Origin: Polytrichum commune
Taxonomy: Eukaryota; Streptophyta; Polytrichopsida; Polytrichales; Polytrichaceae
Length of the DNA stretch: 64,000 nucleotides
Direction of reading: 5' to 3'
Assembly: GCA_950295325.1 (NCBI GenBank)
Contig: OX485806.1
Coordinates: 15,934,001-15,998,000, forward strand
Shown in pieces: positions 1 through 11,889 of this stretch (position 1 is its first letter; each line of letters begins with the position of its first letter). The notes under the pieces were generated by a model. It worked only from the letters and a program-made list of their open reading frames with translations, did no database searches and was not told the origin of the DNA. Position numbers and translations under genes: made by a program.

Positions 1-3000
1 CTTGATCATGTCTTTCGCAATAGAGGGCTCTAGCTTCTCATCAAGCATGAGGATGCAAATACCACGGTCATCAAGTCCACGTCGCCCAGCTCGACCACTC
101 ATCTGGATATACTCTCCACTAGTAATCCATCTAAACCTATCTCCATCAAACTTGCGTACATTGGTGAATACTACAGTTTTGGCTGGCATATTCAAGCCTA
201 TGCTGAATGTCTCTGTTGCAAATAAACACTGAACACAACCAAAGTCAAGATATTTTGATGCCTCTGTATGACACCTGAAGGCCCAGAATGGACCTCTTGG
301 AACCTTACGGGTTAATATCTTCAGATACATCAAATGACAAATGACATAAGCACCTTATGTCTAATATGAATAAAATACACATGAACAACAAAGTTGAAAA
401 TGTACCTTGATGAGGCCTTCTTGAAACAGAATCTCAATTACTTCCTTCAAAATTGGCAGCAGACCAGAATGATGCACACCAATGCCGCGTTTGAGTAATG
501 GAAGTAGATGGGAGACCTAATTTAATCACATGTTTCTGTCAAGATCATTGCTTATCAAAGTGAACTGTCAGACTTGCAGCTACAAAACTATCTTCAATTA
601 GTGTCACGTCATTATCCGCAAAATACAAGGCACTCATTGAATGGTTTATATCTACTAAGCAAGTGTGTGCCACTTGCATGACACCAACCTAGACTCATAT
701 GCCTTCAAATTAAGCATCAAAGACACTTCTAGGTGATATTTGTGTACTATATTTTTGTAGTCTCCTTACATGGATGTTTGCTTAACCAACAACTCTTGAT
801 GGTAGCAGGGATGATTTAGAAGTATACTACAATAGCTCACATATAATGTTACAATGGCAATCTACTCCACAACTCACCAGTGAGTGTATTGAAATAACGG
901 GAAAATTAGAATAGTGAAGAGGTTAATATGTCAATTTGCAGCATCCAAGACAATGCCATTATTTAACATTTATTATGAAACCACAACGTGGACAGATATG
1001 CTCATCTCAAATATTTCAAACAAGATGGACCTGTGCTGCCAAGAAGCATATCCTCACAGCATCAACTCAAAGTCTATACCTGAGGGAGCTTCTTATCATC
1101 ATCAGAAAGCGAGTCCATAGCATTCCAGAACACACCATCCACTAGCTTCTTCTCATTTTCATCATTTAAATCAAGCTTTGCCATCTGCAAAAGAAAACAA
1201 TACAATTAGAATCTGAGCCATGTCATAATTCTACACATGAGGAAGAGCCAGCTTCCATGAGCAATCCAATTGGGCATTCACAAAACATCAAAGTTTGCAG
1301 CCACTGTGTCCTTTTACAATGTGATTTGACGCCACTAAAATACAGGCAAGGGCCTTTCACACCCACATAACCATAATCAGGACCACACAAACAGAGACTT
1401 AAGTGTGGCTTGTGAAAAGTATGTACAAAGGGACACTAACTAGTTGTCATACAGAACCCCAACAAAGATCTGCTAAATCTAGCTAAAGCAGGAAGGATAT
1501 GTAAATTTGACCCCACCCATATAAAAAAAAAAAAAAAATTAATAATAATAATAATAATAATTACATGTAGTGCTCCAACATTTTGACAACACCCTGCTCA
1601 AGTTACAGTGGCCAGATAAAAACCTGAAGTGCATTTTCTTCACAGTTGCGTTTACTGAAACTGAATACAATCACAGGGTCAAACTGTCGCTGCATAATCA
1701 TCTTGATAATCTTAAAAATGTCACTAGGCTCGCCAGGTGCTCCACCCCTTCCACCCTTCTGCCACTTTCCAGTTTCCTTCTTTTTGGAAGAATCACCTGC
1801 TTCTTTTGTAGAAAGCGAATTGACAGCTTTTTGGAAGCTACTATCTCGGAACATACCCTTTTCATCCACAACCATATACAATCCATCGCCCCCAGCTGGG
1901 TATACATAGTGCTGTAGAGGAGTGGGACGGTAGTCTGTGTACACAATATGACAAGGTTGTTCATGAACCTACAGTCACAACCCCCACATTTGTTGATTGT
2001 GAATGTTATATTAACACAAACTCAAGAGCAGAACAATGACGCAGGTCAGAAATTTAGTAGACATAGGTAGAGGCAATTGACGATGAAAGCTCCAGAAAGA
2101 AAATCAACATGCCTATCAGCAAGAATGTTGTCAAATCTTCAGCAATACTGCTAGGACTGTTGAATTAATGTATTTCTCTCAGGCTGATGTAGTTACTTGA
2201 CATTTCTGAGAAAAGCCCTTCAATTCTTGAGTCACCAGCTATTACCGACCAAGAACACTATAATACAACTACACTAAATACGAACGCATACACTAAAAAT
2301 CACTAACCCTATGAAAGTAAGTAACATCAAATGTAAAGTCAAACACTAAATATCAACTATGGTAATATGTGGAAGTTACATGCATGAAGTTAGTGTAGTG
2401 CAAAGCCAGAACACATATCCTAAGAGTCCTTAAGCACCCTTTAGCTCCTGGAAAATATGAACGTTGAGGAAAACAACTAGAGAAAAGGTTCATACCTTTG
2501 CAACCCAGTCAGCAAACTCCTTTGCATTTGGTACAGTGGCAGAGAGGAACACAAAGCGAGCATTCTTGGGTGCCATCACAATGCTCTCCTCCCACACAAC
2601 TCCCCTTTCCCGGTCCCGCATGTAATGTACTTCGTCAAATATAATCCAGGCCACTTCCCTCATCACCTCTGACCCTCTATACTGCATACTACGTAGAATC
2701 TCTGTTGTCATCACCTAATACATTCAAGCTCAGTCAAAGTCAACAAAATTGAACATTTCTCTTACAGTGTTGAAGAGGAAAAAGGATTGATACAACAGAC
2801 CCTTTCAGAAGAAACAAGTATCGACCAGGAATAACCTACAGAAACTACACCACAGGGTTGAAGACTATTTTTACAAAAGTTTCCTGCCTGGAAGAATTGC
2901 CTGCTTTCAGGTCCAACAAAGACCTGAATTGCCCAACTTTAAGTCATGTTTCCATGCAAAATTTAAACATCATAGTATCCATTTAGTGTTCTCAATCAAT

Positions 3001-5662
3001 CTAATTAACAATAGTACAAGAAGAGAATTGGATGCATACCAAGCAAGAAGCATTTGGATTGATTGTGACATCCCCAGTCATGAGACCCACATCAGGAAAC
3101 TCCTCCAACATATCCCGATATTTTTGGTTGCTAAGAGCCTTAATAGGCGAAGTATACACAACTCGCTGTTTATCCCGCAGTGACATAGCAATTGCATATT
3201 CTGCAACTACTGTTTTTCCAGCTGATGTATGGGCAGACACCTGTACACACAGGGCACAACCTGTACATGACTATGGAGAGACTAAGGTGTTTTCATTGAA
3301 AGCTCAAAAACAGAAATGCAACATATCAATTGAAATACATTTGCAACTTTGGATCTCAAGTAAATTCCAAGGTGCTGAGGATGGCATAATAGTGTGCTAG
3401 AAAATTGCAGTGCCCTTGAAATTACATGTGCCTCAACAAACAAAATGACCTCAATAAACTCTTCAACAACCCACTTGTGTGGAAGTTCCTAGTGGCACTC
3501 AACATTGAGGAACCTAGAGTTCACACTAATAGGATATCCATATGTACTTAGACATCAGTAGGAACACAGTACCATAGAACATGGAAACTACATAAATTGG
3601 CAGACCACATTTGATTTTTATAAAAGATTGCCAGGCATCCATAACTTAGGTCTAGGCATACAGGCTGAGCCCTTGGGGTATGACTTCTTGTCTCCTCCAT
3701 AAAACTCAACATTGCCAATCATGAAATGATTGATTTCTTATAACAACTAAGGGCTTTCTTGTGAGATTATTCTGAGGTGAAAACCATGACATTAATGTGC
3801 ATTTTCATGCTGCAGATTAACTAAGAACTAGGATTACGCTCATCTAACTGGACTCTAGATTGAAAGTTTAAACTGTGCCAATGGACCGATAACCAGGCAA
3901 AGCAATTAACTCTGCATGAATGCACACCTTGAAGTGCAAAATAATAAAACTAGCGGCCAAGCCTTCCAAGAGCAGAACTTAAACTGCAAATTCAGTGAAG
4001 AACATGAAATATGCGTACAGGGTTAGAGTTGGATGGCTCAAGGTCATTAAATAAATCTGCAGGCAAGGCTCAGCACCTTGCCTATAAACTCAGAAACCCG
4101 ATAAACAGAAACACCAGGCATTGTAATTAAACTGAGAAGAGTATCAAAATGCCTGAAGGGTTAGAGTTGATGGCTCAAATTCATTAAATACATTTACAGG
4201 CAAGGCTCGGTGTCCTTGCTGAGCTGATTCCTGTGATCTCAATAATCTGCAACACACTTGAATTTAAAGCTTACAGCTCAAGAACAACTGATTGAGCATG
4301 TATGGACTCCAAAGTAGAGCATTCAAATATGTAATTTAGGATGCTAATCAGCTTTTTGTCCATAACAGATGAATTCAATTCTGCTCACATTTGACTAGAG
4401 GACATTAAGAAAACTTGGCTTCTTAAGTTACCAACACAGATTCCCCAGATTCCACGCACTGGATAGCTTCCCTTTGGCATGGACAAGGGAAAAGGATACT
4501 TCTTTGCGGGAGCATGAATATGCATAAAGGTTAAAAGTTGATGCCTTAAGGTCATTAAATAAGATTGCGGACAAGGTTAAGGGTCCTTACTGTGCTAATT
4601 CCAGTAAACTTGATAACCCGCAAGAAACTAAACTTTCCAGCTCAAGAATAATAAATTGAGGATGAATGGACTCCAAAGCGGAGCATCCAAAGGTGACAAT
4701 TTGGATGCTAATACGCTCTTTTCGTCCATTACAATTCAAATGTTGCTCACATTCAAATAGAACACATAAAGAAAATTCGACTTACATCTTACCGAGACAG
4801 AATATGCCTAAAAATTAAGTTGATGGCTTAAGGTCATTAAAAAAATTTACAGGCAAGGATGAGGGTCCTTGCTGGGCTGATTCCTAAAAACTCGATAACC
4901 CACAAGACACTAAAATTTAAGCTTTCCAGCTCAGGAATAGCTAAATTTAAGCATGAATGGCCTCCAAATTAGAATCCAAAGGTGAAATTTTTGGATGCTA
5001 ATGGGCTCCTTTCGTCGACTACAATTGGAATGCTGCTGCTCACAATCCAATAGACCACAAAAAGAAAAGTTGACCTCCTGGTTACCAACACCGAATATGC
5101 GTAAGGGGTAAAAGTTCATAACTCAAGGTCATTGAATAAATTTGCAGGCAAGGCTTAGCGTCCTTGCTGAGCTGATTCCTGTAAACTCGATAACCCGCAA
5201 CACACTAAAATTCAAAGCTTACAGCTCAAGAATAACTACAAGTGATCATGCATGCACTGCAAAGTAGAGCATCCAAAGGAATAACTGAAATGTTGAATTC
5301 TAATCGAATTTTTCATTGTTTGCGATTCCAATAGAGCACAAAAAGGAAAAATTAGGGTTATAGCTTACCAACACAGATTCGCCAGCTTCGAGGCACTGGA
5401 TGGCTTCCCTTTGGAATGGATCCAGGATAAATGGATACTCCTTTGCAGGCGCTGTATCTTTCCTCTCTGAGACCGGGCGGACGTATCCCTCCGGTATAGA
5501 GACATCGTGAAGACATGCAATGCCACCTTTCCCAGCCTCCCCCACGTCCACAGGCTCCGCAAGCTCCACGGGAGTATGTAGAATTCCCGGTTGCCGAGCT
5601 TGCTTTGCAGACGCTCCTTGTTGCTCCGGCTCGTCCTCCGCCTTCCTCTTGGCCGTTGCCAT
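1..5662 (-). CDS. MTR4: MTR4-type exosome RNA helicase, N-terminal half (partial, 7 exons)
   Basis: Ski2-like DExH-box RNA helicase of the nuclear exosome, expected to unwind and feed rRNA precursors and aberrant RNAs to the exosome in the nucleus. Exons, all joined in phase 0: 5369-5662, 3040-3240, 2496-2714, 1624-1968, 1080-1184, 406-516, and 1-228 to the window edge. These give 501 residues without a stop. Visible motifs are the FILDPFQ Q-motif region (about residues 78-84), Walker A AHTSAGKT (101-108), DEVH (192-195), SAT (223-225) and motif [12 protein letters not shown] (467-476). The second RecA domain is incomplete, and the arch/KOW and DSHCT regions lie outside the window; the family is usually near 1,000 residues. 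The start is the first ATG of exon 1, followed by a short lysine-rich N terminus as in plant MTR4. The close homologue HEN2 is less likely, judging by the segments around residues 166-250. Confidence 0.95.
3241..5368 (-). repeat. MTR4 intron 1 with about five degenerate ~290-bp tandem units
   Basis: This 2.1-kb intron is far longer than the other introns of the gene. From about 4000 to 5368 it is made of diverged direct copies of one unit, starting near 4010, 4148, 4515, 4803 and 5096. Each carries the landmarks 'ggtcattaaata', 'aggcaaggctcag', 'tgctgagctgattcctg' and 'ctccaaagtagagcat' in the same order. The last unit ends at the real donor site of exon 1. The first part of the intron (3241-4000) shows no unit structure. 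Confidence 0.85.
4427..4511 (-). pseudogene. decayed copy of the 3' end of MTR4 exon 1 inside intron 1
   Basis: About 80 bases resemble exon 1 bases 5363-5452, including the donor-site neighbourhood ('ttaccaacacagattc' in both) and the run 'ggcttccctttgg' (here 'agcttccctttgg'). Several substitutions and a gap break the reading. It sits between tandem units 2 and 3 of the intron, so it was probably copied together with the intron unit. Confidence 0.75.
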
Positions 5663-5800
5663 GGCTCAGAATTTGAGCACAAAAAAAATGCTGTTCCGAA
5701 AACCTACATCGCCAACTAAGTTACTCTCCGCAATTGGCAATCAGGAACACAAACAAAGCAGGAAACTCCCTCGTCGACAGCGATAGTGCGTGTCTGTGTC

Positions 5801-5827
5801 ATAGGGTTTAAGGGAGAATTAGGGTTT
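5801..5827 (-). promoter_or_regulatory. telo-box cluster near the MTR4 5' end
   Basis: On the minus strand the sequence AAACCCTAA lies at 5819-5827, with a second AAACCCTA-type match at 5801-5808, 140-165 bases upstream of the MTR4 ATG. Telo-boxes are common near transcription starts of plant genes for ribosome biogenesis and RNA processing, which fits an exosome helicase. The transcription start is not visible. Confidence 0.5.
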
Positions 5828-6418
5828 GGGGGGTTTTGGGAGCAGGGGATTTGACTTAGGGCTTGGACCTTATAGAGCAAGTGTGGAACATGGATGGAAA
5901 GTGGATGCCTACATATTTTATAAGGGCCCTTTTAAAATCCAAAATAGGAGGTGGGGCCCATCATTAATACCACAACCCCCCATAAACCACTTGCAATTTT
6001 AATAAGCATGATTTACTTGGGTAATTTGGAGTTGATAAAGATCCAATTTTGGATTAAAACCCCTAAAGACACAAAGCAAAATCTCTCCAAAATCATTGAA
6101 AACATTTTAGTCCAATCCAGCAATTTCTTGAAGAAATTTGGCACCTCTTATGGTATACATCATTTTATATTGGTGTGGTTGGGCAGAAATGATTGTGTGT
6201 ACTAAAACGTTTGTCTTGACCTTTAGGGGGCTTGGATTTCGCAACATCTACATGTTCTCAACTTCAAGTCCAAAGTTACGGATTTTCGTCTATTTATGTG
6301 GTTTTAAGAATATCACTTGGTGTAAGTTGCCCCCTTGTCTAAGGGCTCACATTTTTATCATGACTAAAATCTAGATCAAGAGGTTGTTGAATTTGTATAT
6401 GTAATGTTCACCTACCCA
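5828..6418. other. spacer between MTR4 and the MULE
   Basis: No gene is recognised. This is the remaining upstream region of MTR4 before the transposon insertion point; the short open frames here have no protein-like composition. Confidence 0.6.
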
Positions 6419-6470
6419 CAACTAGCAGGAAGACGTTAAATACCCCCCCACGAACTTATAGGGGGCACCT
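6419..6470 (+). repeat. left TSD (6419-6427) and left TIR (6428-6470) of the MULE
   Basis: CAACTAGCA is followed by the 43-bp terminal repeat. After position 43 the similarity with the right end falls off sharply. Confidence 0.93.
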
Positions 6471-6599
6471 CTGACAGGTACAGGACTGCCCGCGAAGTGA
6501 TGTCAGCAGTGTCCAGCCGTCCATCCACTCCACTCGACGTTCATCCACTCCACGTCCGCGTTGAAGGCGTCCTCCAGACCTGCGTAGCTAGGATTTAGT

Positions 6600-7045
6600 A
6601 CACGACATTGACATATACTAAGATCCTTATACATTTATACATACAATGTTATATACACAATGTTACAAGTATAGGGTACTGTATATCCAGTTCTGCATCT
6701 GCTGTTCTGTATACCCAGATATGTACACCCAGACCCAGTTCTGCATATGTACATGCTCTGCAGATCTGCGATGGAGTGTTCCTGTATATCTACCTATACA
6801 GAACATTCCCTTCAGATCTGCGATGGAGTCGTTCTGCATATGTACCTATACAGAACATACTCTGCAGATCTGCAGAATGGACTCGTTCTCAATCTCTACC
6901 TATAGATAACATGATCTGCAGATCTGTACATGGACTCGTTCTCAATATCTACCTATACAGAACATGATCTGCAGATCTGTAAATGGACTCGTTCTCAATA
7001 TCTACCTATACAGAACATGCTCTACAGGTATGCGAATGGAGTGAT
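6600..7045 (+). repeat. left subterminal repeats of the MULE
   Basis: From about 6770 a unit of roughly 55-65 bp recurs at least four times, built around 'tacctatacagaacat' and the palindrome-rich 'ctgcagatctg'. Before it is a stretch rich in 'tgtata' and 'gttctgcat'. Subterminal repeats like these are typical transposase-binding regions; no binding site can be proved here. Confidence 0.75.
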
Positions 7046-7166
7046 TTTTGGATCTAGGGTTTAAGGGTCTTGGAACGCAGAGCACACATTTCTTTGCATA
7101 GTGTGTGATGGTTTAGGGTTTCGTCATTTGTGCTCGCGTTTTCAGATTTTGAGTTCTTTGCTATCC

Positions 7167-7650
7167 GTTTCCAGTTCTCCTGTTCGAAGTTGTTGGGTAC
7201 TGCTCAAATTTTCTTCATCGCCTTCACCTTGCAAGGACACATCCCCTCCTTTGTTTCCAGTTCTGTTGTTCGAAGTAGTTGGGTACTGCTCAAATTTTCT
7301 TCATCGCCTTCTACTTGCATCCCCTCCCTCGTTTCCAGTTCTGCTGTTCGAAGTAGTTGGGTACTGATCAAATCTTCTTCATCGCCTTCACCTTGCATCC
7401 CCTCCCTTGTTTCCAGTTCTGTTGTTCGAAGTAGTTGGGTACTGCTCAAATCTTCTTCATCGCCTTCACCTTGCATCCCCTCCCTCGTTTCCAGTTCTGT
7501 TGTTCGAAGTAGTTGGGTACTGCTCAAATCTTCTTCATCGCCTTCACCTTGCATCCCCTCCCTCGTTTCCAGTTCTGTTGTTCGAAGTAGTTGGGTACTG
7601 CTGAAATTTTCTTCATCGCCTTCAACTTGCAAGGACACACCCCCTCCCTC
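7167..7650 (+). repeat. 78-bp tandem array (6 copies) upstream of the transposase
   Basis: Six copies begin with 'gtttccagttctgttgttcg'. The four inner copies are 78 bp; the first and last carry a 6-bp insert ('aaggac'). Since 78 is divisible by 3, several frames stay open on both strands, giving a serine-rich 26-residue repeat on plus and an acidic repeat on minus. Neither frame joins the transposase frame directly, because a TGA stands at 7681 in the transposase frame. It may be promoter or 5' leader. Confidence 0.85.
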
Positions 7651-7797
7651 ATCACATTCGTATTCATGGAAATGGCCTCCTGAAATTCTGTTCAAGAGAA
7701 GGCGACCACCCATTTCCCCCGCAATTTGTCAAATCCTCAATCCAGTGTAGAGTGCGATGATGACATCCCACAAATCGCTCCTGCAACATTTCGTGCA

Positions 7798-10700
7798 ATG
7801 CAGGCTGATCTTATAATTTCGTTGAGAGAGAGAGTTCAAAATCCTCCTCCAGGTGCATTTGCTATGGACGACTTGGTGTGGACCAACCACGTTACACAAG
7901 GTCAAGGGATACAGAAAACCTCTAAGCTAGCTGTAATATTGTGGGAGAGACTTGATGATTTCATTAAAGGCGAGCAACAACATCCTCAATTTCCCTGCAA
8001 TTTTACCAAGGAAATCGTCCGTATTAACTTGCCAAACTCCTTGCGAACACCTCGTGCACACAGTCCTGCTATTGTATTGAGGTTTGACCTACTGCCTGCT
8101 CTGAATTTGAAACCACACACTATTCATGTTCTGCTTGTCATAATGTGCTCACCAGCCAGATATCAAACTTATGCATTTTATTCTACACTCCACAATTTGC
8201 AGTACACTGTCCTTACTGTTCATGAGGGTGTATGGATTCCATGTCCTGCAAATATGTACATATAAAATTTTACATATTCAATACATGTGTTCTTCCATTG
8301 CCATTGCAGATACAGGTGCAATTTTGGTCCTGAAGATAGGAGTGATATTGTTGCGCATGATATGCAAGCTCTACTGAAATCTACACAAAAAAAAGCAGAA
8401 GATGTTGCAGAAGAAAAAGCGAGGTAAGAAGGTAATACCGGAATACGAGTCTTTCGCAGTGAGCAAATCAACCCATCCAAAGGTTGCGCGCATTGGCAAG
8501 ACATGTGCGGGCAACTCAAGAAAGCGAGGGTGCCAATGTTGTTTTCTTGCGAAGAAGCCCTATCTGGACCACTCGTTGTGTTTGCTAATTTATGAAAATG
8601 CAGAACACTTGAATAAAGCTGGAGAACACTGCCACGGCACCATGCTCGGTGGATTTAGATATGCGCTCGGTGCTAGTCTTTCAACTGAAATGAAACAAAA
8701 AATTGTTGAAATGCATGCCTATGGGTTATCCCCTACCCAAATCATGCAACAACACACCAAAGAGGTTCGTGAGCTTGTCGTGTGTAATGGAGTGGTGACG
8801 CACGACACATTCTTGTTGCCGTGCGACGTCAGAAACATATGTCGAAAGAGGGCTGAAGATCTGTGGGAGAAACATCCGTCCGACCCGATTAGCGTCCGTA
8901 TGTGGGCAGCAGAGAATCCAGACAGCGTGTTCTACTACCAAGAGCACTCGCTACTGGACCTTAATTCTCAAACACAAGACGACTCACCTTTCACCATAGG
9001 CATACAAACTGAATGGCAACTTGAAATGATGGCAAACTTCGGTCACAACAGCGCTCTTTCCATTGACGCCACGTTTGGTACCAGCCAGACTAGGGTAAGC
9101 TAATGTCCATGTCCTTCATCTTCGTCATCATGTTCTGTGATGATTTTCTCATACTGCCAGTCAATTTGTTTCAACCATGTTCTGCCCTATGCTAACAATG
9201 ATGTTCATTGTTTCTACAGTACCCACTCTACACTGTTATGGTGTTCGATGATTGGAGAAATGGCATACCAGTGGCTTTCTTTGTCATTTCGCGGACACGT
9301 GAACAAGATCTCCGCCCAGTTCTTCAAGCGCTGCATGACAGGGTTCAAGGGTTAAAAAATGATTGGTTACCATCCTCTATTATCGTTGACAATGCTCAGG
9401 CTGAAATAAACACACTTGGGTAAGCAGTTATTGTCTGTTCTGCAACTTTTACTTTGTAGTCTCACCCCAATATGTAATGCAGTGTCCTGCATTGCATATT
9501 GGTGTTAATTATTAATTCCTCACTGTTACAGGTATTTTCCTCAGTGTTCATCCTCTGAGCTCATAATCTACTGTTCTGTCTCTTGCACAGCATGGTGTGG
9601 CCGCAAGCCAAAATTTTCATGTGCTTGTGGCATGTCAGAAAGTCATGGGCAGAGAACGCCATCAAGAAAATTTCAAGCGCTGCAGAACGCAACACTGTTC
9701 TTCAAATGCTCGGCGACATAATGTACGGGAAAGGTTGCAAGGTTGACGATGATCCTATCGACTGGGCCCTCGACCAACTTGACAACATATCTAACACTCG
9801 TCCATTGGCGAGTGCGTTCATGACATACATGAACGATGTTTGGCGAGTCAAGACACCAATGTGGTGCGTCGGAGCGCGACGGATACCACATGCAGGATAG
9901 AACACTAACGCGGCTATTGAATCCTATCACAACAATTTGAAGAGTGTTCTAAACTCTGCCAAAGAGAAATTTGTGGGTAGGCGCATGGACTGGCTTATTT
10001 ATCATCTAACGGGTGACGTTTTGACTCATTACTGGTACAGTGTCCAATGCAAAGCATACGGATATATACGCAACAAGAAACAAGAAGGTATTGTTGCATC
10101 TGCAATTATGGGAGCCAACGACATACCTGATAGTAAAGTCCTCATTTGTATGGACGAGGATGTTGCATATGTGGGGTCTGTAAACAACCGCCCGAAGGTG
10201 TGGACCATCAAATGTCCGGACTCTGAATGGGCACAATGCAACTGCCCCGTCGCCAAAGAGGGCATGATTTGCAAGCACACCATTAAAGTCTTCAAGATGC
10301 TCCACCCTGGAATTGAAGATGGTGCCATAGTGCGTGAAGCTGGTACACGACATGGAACTCAGCGCGCCACTCCAATTGCGCGTTGTTACGCAGGACTGTC
10401 ACAACAGACTACTCAAATCCATGTTCCGGAAGACATGGGCACACCAATCAAAGTTGAACCTGTGGTGCAGGACAATGTTCTGCAAATTGATGTTGTCGAA
10501 GATCACATCACTCTAACTCCTGTGGACCCTGTGACTGTGGACGACGAACAGAACCCCTCGCAGTTCTCCTCTCAGTTTACCCAGATGGACTCCTTCCATT
10601 CGACTCCCCTTTCCCAAGAGAGTTCTTCACAAGCACCCACTGCCGCAACCGCGCACGACATTTACGCCACCCTTGCACTCAAGGCTGAGCAACATCCTGT

Positions 10701-10899
10701 TCTACAAACTCACTTGATCGCTAGCCTTAGGCACATTCGGGGCAAGCAAAACCAGCTTATTGCACAAGGGGTTACATGGATGCCATTAACTCCTACGACA
10801 ACCTCGTTTCCAGAGAGGGCAGGCGACAACTCTTTAAAACGCCGGAGGAGTTTCCTGGAGTTCCCGTTGCCGAAGAGAAAGCTTTCCAGCTCCAAATGA
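7798..10899 (+). pseudogene. MULE transposase with SWIM zinc finger, interrupted by one TAG
   Basis: DDE transposase that would cut and join MULE ends in the nucleus. Exons by phase-matched splice sites: 7798 (first in-frame ATG, start uncertain)-8081, 8310-9094, 9220-9419, 9591-10899. The catalytic triad is visible: D at 9065-9067 (SIDATFG), D at 9388-9390 (IIVDNAQAE), E at 9919-9921 (NAAIESYH). The CxxH motif (CLWH, 9622-9633) is present, as is a C-terminal SWIM finger C-x-C-x8-C-x-H (10237-10278). An N-terminal Cys/His-rich segment (about 8529-8640) probably binds zinc. Two faults: TAG at 9898-9900, seven codons before the catalytic E, and a frame shift at an A8 run (8387-8394), unless a very short intron follows it. 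The rest, ending in TGA, is open, about 859 codons. Confidence 0.88.
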
Positions 10900-11889
10900 T
10901 AGGGTTTAAGTGTGAACAATAATCTGCATTATCTGCATATTTGTAATGCAGTACACAGTTAGTTCTTACTTGTAATAGTTTTTAATTCTGTGTGCAAAGT
11001 TATGTGTTAACAATAAAATGGTCCTTCCTAAGTACCATATCTGGGTGTAGTAGGGTGATTCATGTTCTGGTTACGACATACCTCAGCTCATTTTCCTTGT
11101 TGTACTGCAACTCGCCTGTCCTGCTCATTGTGTATTGTTCTGCACCATTGGTTGATCACGCGCCAGTTGTCCTGCCCATTTCCTACTCTACACTTCTTCT
11201 ACTGCACATCGACTGTTTCTGGGTTTGGTGCGTTTTCATCATGACTGCTCCCATCCCTTTCAAGTGGTCCCATCTAACCACATCCCCCCCCCAACATCCC
11301 ATATCACACATGGTCTTCTGAAATGCCATTGTTTTATATCAAAATAGTTGCTATTGAAAGCAGTACAAATGGTCTTTGACCTTCGAATGTTCTTTGTATC
11401 ATGTTCTACGTTTTCTGTGTTGTATATCCTGTTATGTGTATCCTGTTCTACATGACTATACGGTATTTGATGTTGTACAATGTAATGGAAACTGTACATC
11501 CATTTTACAACATGTTACACATGTAAAAAATACAACCTAACTCTTGTCGACTACTTTCGGAGGTCCGACCTTGAGCCTTACTCTGCGATGTTGTTTCGCT
11601 GGAGGTCTTCGTCGTAGTGCTGTCTGGTGTGCAATTCTCACGTTCCATTCCGTGGAGTGGTGCCGTCCATTCTCTATCACATCGATCAACGCATTCCGAA
11701 CTACCCTCCTTGTACGCAATGCATCTGTCCTGCTATAGTTCAACGCGAATCCTTGCAACAACACAAACATCCTTAGAACATTTGTTGCAGAACAACAGTA
11801 CATTAATTGTGGTAGTATTATACTTAAACTTTTTATGATCTATTACTCATCTGCGTATTCTCTATGCATGTTTAGGTGTTCAAAGAGGT
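10900..11889. other. convergent spacer between the two MULE genes
   Basis: This holds the 3' regions of both tail-to-tail genes. A minus-strand frame at 11537-11803 encodes an arginine-rich 88-residue stretch that could be a further 3' exon of the protease gene. A donor-like GTAATT begins at 11904 (minus), but no convincing phase-matched acceptor was found. Confidence 0.5.
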
